Positions 4,866 to 7,375 of a stretch of 7,375 nt of DNA are shown here, piece after piece. The stretch lies in the NCBI GenBank assembly GCA_002455915.1, contig DKLU01000154.1, positions 1 through 7,375 on the forward strand, given 5' to 3'. Positions within the stretch are counted from its first letter, which is position 1. Every line of letters starts with the position of its first letter. The translations under genes and the position numbers were made by a program. Under the pieces are notes generated by a model. It was not told the origin of the DNA and searched no databases. It worked only from the letters and a program-made list of their open reading frames with translations. Source of the DNA: Chryseobacterium sp. UBA6632 (GTDB lineage: Bacteria; Bacteroidota; Bacteroidia; Flavobacteriales; Weeksellaceae).

Positions 4866-5879
4866 ATGTTTTCAAAAATCATAGTACACAGAGTCGGAAA
4901 TAAAATCAACGGAGAATCTTTAACGCTTTCTCAGGAAGAATTGCAACTGGAAGAAGGAATGGCAGAATTGCTGGAAGACTATTTTTTAGGTTCTTTCAAG
5001 TCGGAGGAAACCTTCCATTTTTACAGCGATACCTATTTGGTAAATAATCCTGTTTACAGCTCGGTGTCTGAGATTTTTGATGACAAAGCCAAGTTTCTTT
5101 GGGAGTCTGAAAATATTGCAAAACACCTTTTTGAAGCGGCGGAAAACCCAAGAGTTCAGGGTGGAGAATTGTTTATTGTTTATTTTGAAGACGAAAGAGA
5201 AGGCACAGAAAGAGTCGACAAGATCGGAATTTTTAAAACTGAAAAAAGAGAATCTTTCCTTAAAATTTCTCCTCAGGATGAAACTTTTGATATTGAAAAA
5301 GATCAGGGAATTGGTTTGTCTAAAATTGATAAAGCGGCTTTAATTTATAACAACGATAAAGAAACCGGATATGTACTTTCTGTGGTTGATAACAACAAAA
5401 ACGGAGATATGTATTATTGGTTTGAGGATTTCTTAAAGGTAAAACAGCGTGATGATGAATATTTTCATACGCAGGAAGCATTAATGGTGTATAAAGATTA
5501 TATCACCAAACAATTGCCTCAGGAATTTGAAGTTTCTAAAGCAGATCAGGCAGATTTCTTAAATAAATCAATCAATTTCTTTAAAGAAAAAGAAGAATTT
5601 AAACTAGATGAATTTGCCAATGAAGTATTGGGCGATGAGCACGTAATCGAAAGTTTTAATAATTTTAAAACAGATTATGAGCAGGATATGCAGATTAATA
5701 TTGCTGAAGAGTTCCCCATCAATGAATCTGCAGTAAAGAAAACACAGAGACATTTCAAAAGCATTATTAAATTAGATAAAAATTTCCACATCTACATCCA
5801 CGGTGACCGTCAGAAACTGGCTACCGGAGAAGATGAAAACGGGAAATATTATATGTTGTATTTCGATAAAGAAGTTTAA
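4866..5879 (+). CDS. Nucleoid-associated protein, NdpA/YejK family
   Basis: A 337-aa protein of the 37-kDa nucleoid-associated family (Pfam NA37), close in length to the 335 aa of E. coli YejK. Family members bind the nucleoid; their exact role is poorly defined. Recognisable stretches are the opening MFSKIIVHRVGNK, the conserved block VQGGELFIVYFEDE at about residues 98-111, and the C-terminal KLDKNFHIYIHGDR. The protein is acidic and soluble, with no signal peptide. The frame is open from an ATG at 4833, but a perfect promoter box at 4838-4845 lies within that extension, and MFSKI- is the opening I remember for homologues, so ATG 4866 is preferred. It is monocistronic: a divergent spacer lies upstream, and a palindromic hairpin plus the convergent sdhB lie downstream. 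Confidence 0.85.
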   Translation: MFSKIIVHRVGNKINGESLTLSQEELQLEEGMAELLEDYFLGSFKSEETFHFYSDTYLVNNPVYSSVSEIFDDKAKFLWESENIAKHLFEAAENPRVQGGELFIVYFEDEREGTERVDKIGIFKTEKRESFLKISPQDETFDIEKDQGIGLSKIDKAALIYNNDKETGYVLSVVDNNKNGDMYYWFEDFLKVKQRDDEYFHTQEALMVYKDYITKQLPQEFEVSKADQADFLNKSINFFKEKEEFKLDEFANEVLGDEHVIESFNNFKTDYEQDMQINIAEEFPINESAVKKTQRHFKSIIKLDKNFHIYIHGDRQKLATGEDENGKYYMLYFDKEV

Positions 5880-5909
5880 AAACATTTAGAATTAAAATCA
5901 ACTTCTACT

Positions 5910-5942
5910 AAACCTTATAGGTTTCAAAAACCTATAAGGTTT
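5910..5942. terminator. Perfect palindromic hairpin between convergent ndpA-like gene and sdhB
   Basis: Bases 5910-5924 and 5928-5942 are exact inverted copies (AAACCTTATAGGTTT) around the loop CAA, a 15-bp stem. Each arm is itself nearly palindromic (AAACCT-TAT-AGGTTT), so two small hairpins are an alternative fold. It is placed 30 bp after the + strand stop and 34 bp after the sdhB stop, as expected for a shared terminator, though the flanking T-tracts are poor. The motif resembles a terminator-like palindrome that I recall recurring in Flavobacteriia. Confidence 0.75.
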
Positions 5943-5976
5943 GATAAAATGATGTTTGAAAAATCAAATTATTCAA

Positions 5977-6726
5977 TTATTTCTTCCTAAAAAACAGATC
6001 TCTGCTGTATTCATAATTCATTCTGGCGATATTCAGTACAGAAATTCCCTGCGGACATTCGACTTCACAGGCTTCGGTATTGGAACAGTGACCAAAATGT
6101 TCAGAATCCATTTGTGTGACCATATTTAAAACACGGTTGCTTCGTTCTTCTTTGCCTTGAGGAAGCAAAACCATATGTGTAATTTTTGCTGAGGTAAACA
6201 AAGCCGCACTTCCGTTTTTACAGGTCGCAACACACGCTCCACAACCAATACAGGCCGCAGAATCAAAGGCTTCTTCGGCTGTCTGATGAGTGACTGCAAT
6301 TGCCGTTGCATCGGGAGCTTGACCTGTATTCACGGAAACAAATCCGCCTGAAGAAATAATTCTGTCAAACGCAGAACGGTCGACTTTTAAATCTTTTTTA
6401 ACGGGAAAAGCCAACGCTCGGAAAGGTTCAATTACAATCGTTTCTCCATCTTTGAAAGAACGTAAATGAAGCTGGCAGGTTGTCGTATGTTCCAAAGGCC
6501 CGTGAGCCAATCCGTTGATCATCATTCCGCACTGTCCGCAGATTCCTTCTCGGCAATCGTGGTCGAATTCTACGGGTTCATCGCCTTCCACGATCAATCT
6601 TTCATTTAAGGTATCCAGCATTTCAAGGAAAGACATGTGAGGATTGAGTTCTTTTAAATCATAATTCACAAGTTTTCCTTCACTTTGTCGGTCTTTCTGT
6701 CTCCATATTTTAAGGTGTAAATCCAT
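5977..6726 (-). CDS. sdhB: Succinate dehydrogenase iron-sulfur subunit
   Basis: A 249-aa electron-transfer subunit of complex II (succinate:quinone oxidoreductase), peripheral on the cytoplasmic side of the inner membrane. It passes electrons from SdhA FAD to the membrane quinone site. All eleven cluster cysteines are present: C58, C63, C66 and C84 in the plant-ferredoxin-like domain ([2Fe-2S]); C159, C162, C165 and C224 for the [4Fe-4S] cluster; C169, C214 and C220 for the [3Fe-4S] cluster, assigned by analogy with characterised SdhB. Length and sequence fit the SdhCAB-type enzymes of Bacteroidetes (menaquinone-using, with a single cytochrome b subunit). It follows sdhA on the same strand after an unusually long 116-bp spacer that holds a 7-bp periodic array. 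No separate promoter box is evident, so it is probably read from the operon promoter. Confidence 0.97.
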   Translation of the reverse strand: MDLHLKIWRQKDRQSEGKLVNYDLKELNPHMSFLEMLDTLNERLIVEGDEPVEFDHDCREGICGQCGMMINGLAHGPLEHTTTCQLHLRSFKDGETIVIEPFRALAFPVKKDLKVDRSAFDRIISSGGFVSVNTGQAPDATAIAVTHQTAEEAFDSAACIGCGACVATCKNGSAALFTSAKITHMVLLPQGKEERSNRVLNMVTQMDSEHFGHCSNTEACEVECPQGISVLNIARMNYEYSRDLFFRKK

Positions 6727-6806
6727 AAGTTCTGTGTTTTTTGTAATCTTTAATGGTAAGTGTATTTTATATCAATGGCTTCTTGTCAATATCTTCACCT
6801 CAAGCA

Positions 6807-6841
6807 CTTGGCTCTTCTTACTTTTACCTTTTTACTTCAAT
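6807..6841. repeat. Degenerate 7-bp periodic array in the sdhA-sdhB spacer
   Basis: Five consecutive heptamers start with CTT: CTTGGCT, CTTCTTA, CTTTTAC, CTTTTTA, CTTCAAT. On the other strand the units end in AAG, which is also found in the heptamers near 137-271. The array lies directly after the sdhA stop and makes up about a third of the 116-bp spacer. Confidence 0.5.
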
Positions 6842-6842
6842 A

Positions 6843-7375
6843 TTATTTATAACTCCTTACAGTCGGCTGAATTTCTTCGAAAATCAAAGGTTCTTTTATC
6901 AATTCAGGTTCGTTGTTTTCACCTTTCCAAGCCCATGCAGAGATGAATTGAAATTCAGCATCATTTCTCAAAGCTTCACCATCGGGAGTTTGAAATTCTT
7001 CACGAAAATGTGCTCCACAAGATTCATTTCGGGTTAACGCATCATAACACATCAATTCACCAATTTCAAAATAATCGGCAACGCGACCCGCTTTTTCGAG
7101 TTCGGTATTCATTTGATTGCCTTGCCCGGAAACTTTTACGTCTTTATAAAATTGATGTTTGAGTTTTCGGATTTCTTCGATGGCGTATTTTAAACCTTCT
7201 TCATTTCGGGCTAAACCACAATAATCATACAGTAATTTTCCTAAGGTTTTATGAAAATAATCAACCGTTTTTGTTCCGTTGATATTGATAAAACCCTCAA
7301 TTTGTTTTTTAACTTCATTTTCGGTTTTTTCAAATTCAATATCATCTGTTGAAATTTTTCCGGTATGAATTTCAT
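6843..7375 (-). CDS. sdhA: Succinate dehydrogenase flavoprotein subunit, C-terminal part
   Basis: The last 176 codons of SdhA, the FAD-containing subunit that oxidises succinate to fumarate. The frame is open from the right edge to the TAA at 6843-6845 and is cut by the window, not by a mutation: it contains no stop, and only lacks a start codon until an internal ATG at 7112. The fragment covers the helical domain after the FAD and substrate domains and the C-terminal domain. It contains SGQGNQMNTELEKAGRVADYFE, the conserved RNESCGAHFREE stretch typical of SdhA/FrdA, and the terminal ISAWAWKG region. Bacteroidetes SdhA is about 670 aa, so roughly three quarters lies outside, along with sdhC, expected further upstream on the - strand. 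It is followed by sdhB, giving the usual C-A-B order. Confidence 0.95.
   Translation of the reverse strand, partial: EIHTGKISTDDIEFEKTENEVKKQIEGFININGTKTVDYFHKTLGKLLYDYCGLARNEEGLKYAIEEIRKLKHQFYKDVKVSGQGNQMNTELEKAGRVADYFEIGELMCYDALTRNESCGAHFREEFQTPDGEALRNDAEFQFISAWAWKGENNEPELIKEPLIFEEIQPTVRSYK

Noticed and set aside
5077..5343. 88-aa ORF on the + strand
   Set aside because: It is a lysine/leucine-rich frame-shifted shadow of the nucleoid-associated gene.
6126..6311. 61-aa ORF on the - strand
   Set aside because: It is an alternative frame within sdhB, whose own frame carries all the cluster cysteines.
6750..6790. TTGACA and TATAAA strings before sdhB on the - strand, resembling a sigma-70 promoter
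   Set aside because: They are only 12 bp apart, and Bacteroidetes use the TTG/TAnnTTTG promoter type, so this is likely chance.
6734..7037. Two overlapping + strand ORFs (70 and 94 aa)
   Set aside because: They run antisense through the sdhA end and the sdhA-sdhB spacer, with no promoter box and low-complexity products.

Overview
The window looks like a stretch of chromosome from a flavobacterium, most likely Chryseobacterium or a close relative. This rests on the low GC content, the lack of Shine-Dalgarno sequences before most genes, several Bacteroidetes-type -7 promoter boxes (TAnnTTTG), the lipoprotein and secreted-protein signal peptides, and the resemblance of the SdhA/SdhB and nucleoid-associated proteins to what I remember of that genus. 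The genus is an inference; no search was run. The first 14 bases are identical to the 3' end of an Illumina read-1 adapter, so the left edge is probably a contig end with untrimmed adapter and genomic sequence starts at about 15.

Left part (15-1706, + strand): a terminator hairpin that must belong to a gene lost off the left edge, an inverted pair of 7-bp repeat arrays, then a two-gene membrane operon: a TauE/SafE-family permease (start better placed at 486 than at the upstream TTG) and a DUF1634-type partner 3 bp downstream. Middle left (1709-2897): a probable type II toxin-antitoxin pair on the - strand, with genes overlapping by 13 bp and a perfect -7 box, whose toxin gene runs convergently into the DUF1634 gene with only 2 bp between stop codons. 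Divergent from it is a secreted thioredoxin-fold protein with a WCKWC active site, followed by a strong bidirectional terminator.

Middle (2898-4638, - strand): an orphan lipoprotein, then a cluster of two distant paralogues of unknown function (131 and 118 aa, alignable without gaps) with a 43-aa single-pass membrane micro-ORF between them. This cluster is the least explained part of the window. Divergent from it lies a NdpA/YejK-type nucleoid-associated protein (4866-5879). A TATCTTTG promoter box sits inside the longer ORF and places the real start at 4866. An orphan terminator-like hairpin lies in the divergent spacer.

Right part (5880-7375, - strand): a perfect 15-bp palindrome separates the nucleoid gene from the convergent succinate dehydrogenase operon, of which sdhB is complete and sdhA is cut off by the right edge (its last 176 codons are present). 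A second 7-bp periodic array occupies the unusually long sdhA-sdhB spacer.

I see no mobile element, CRISPR array, tRNA or rRNA, and no convincing large new system. The most unusual items are the paralogue/micro-ORF cluster, the heptamer arrays and the adapter remnant.
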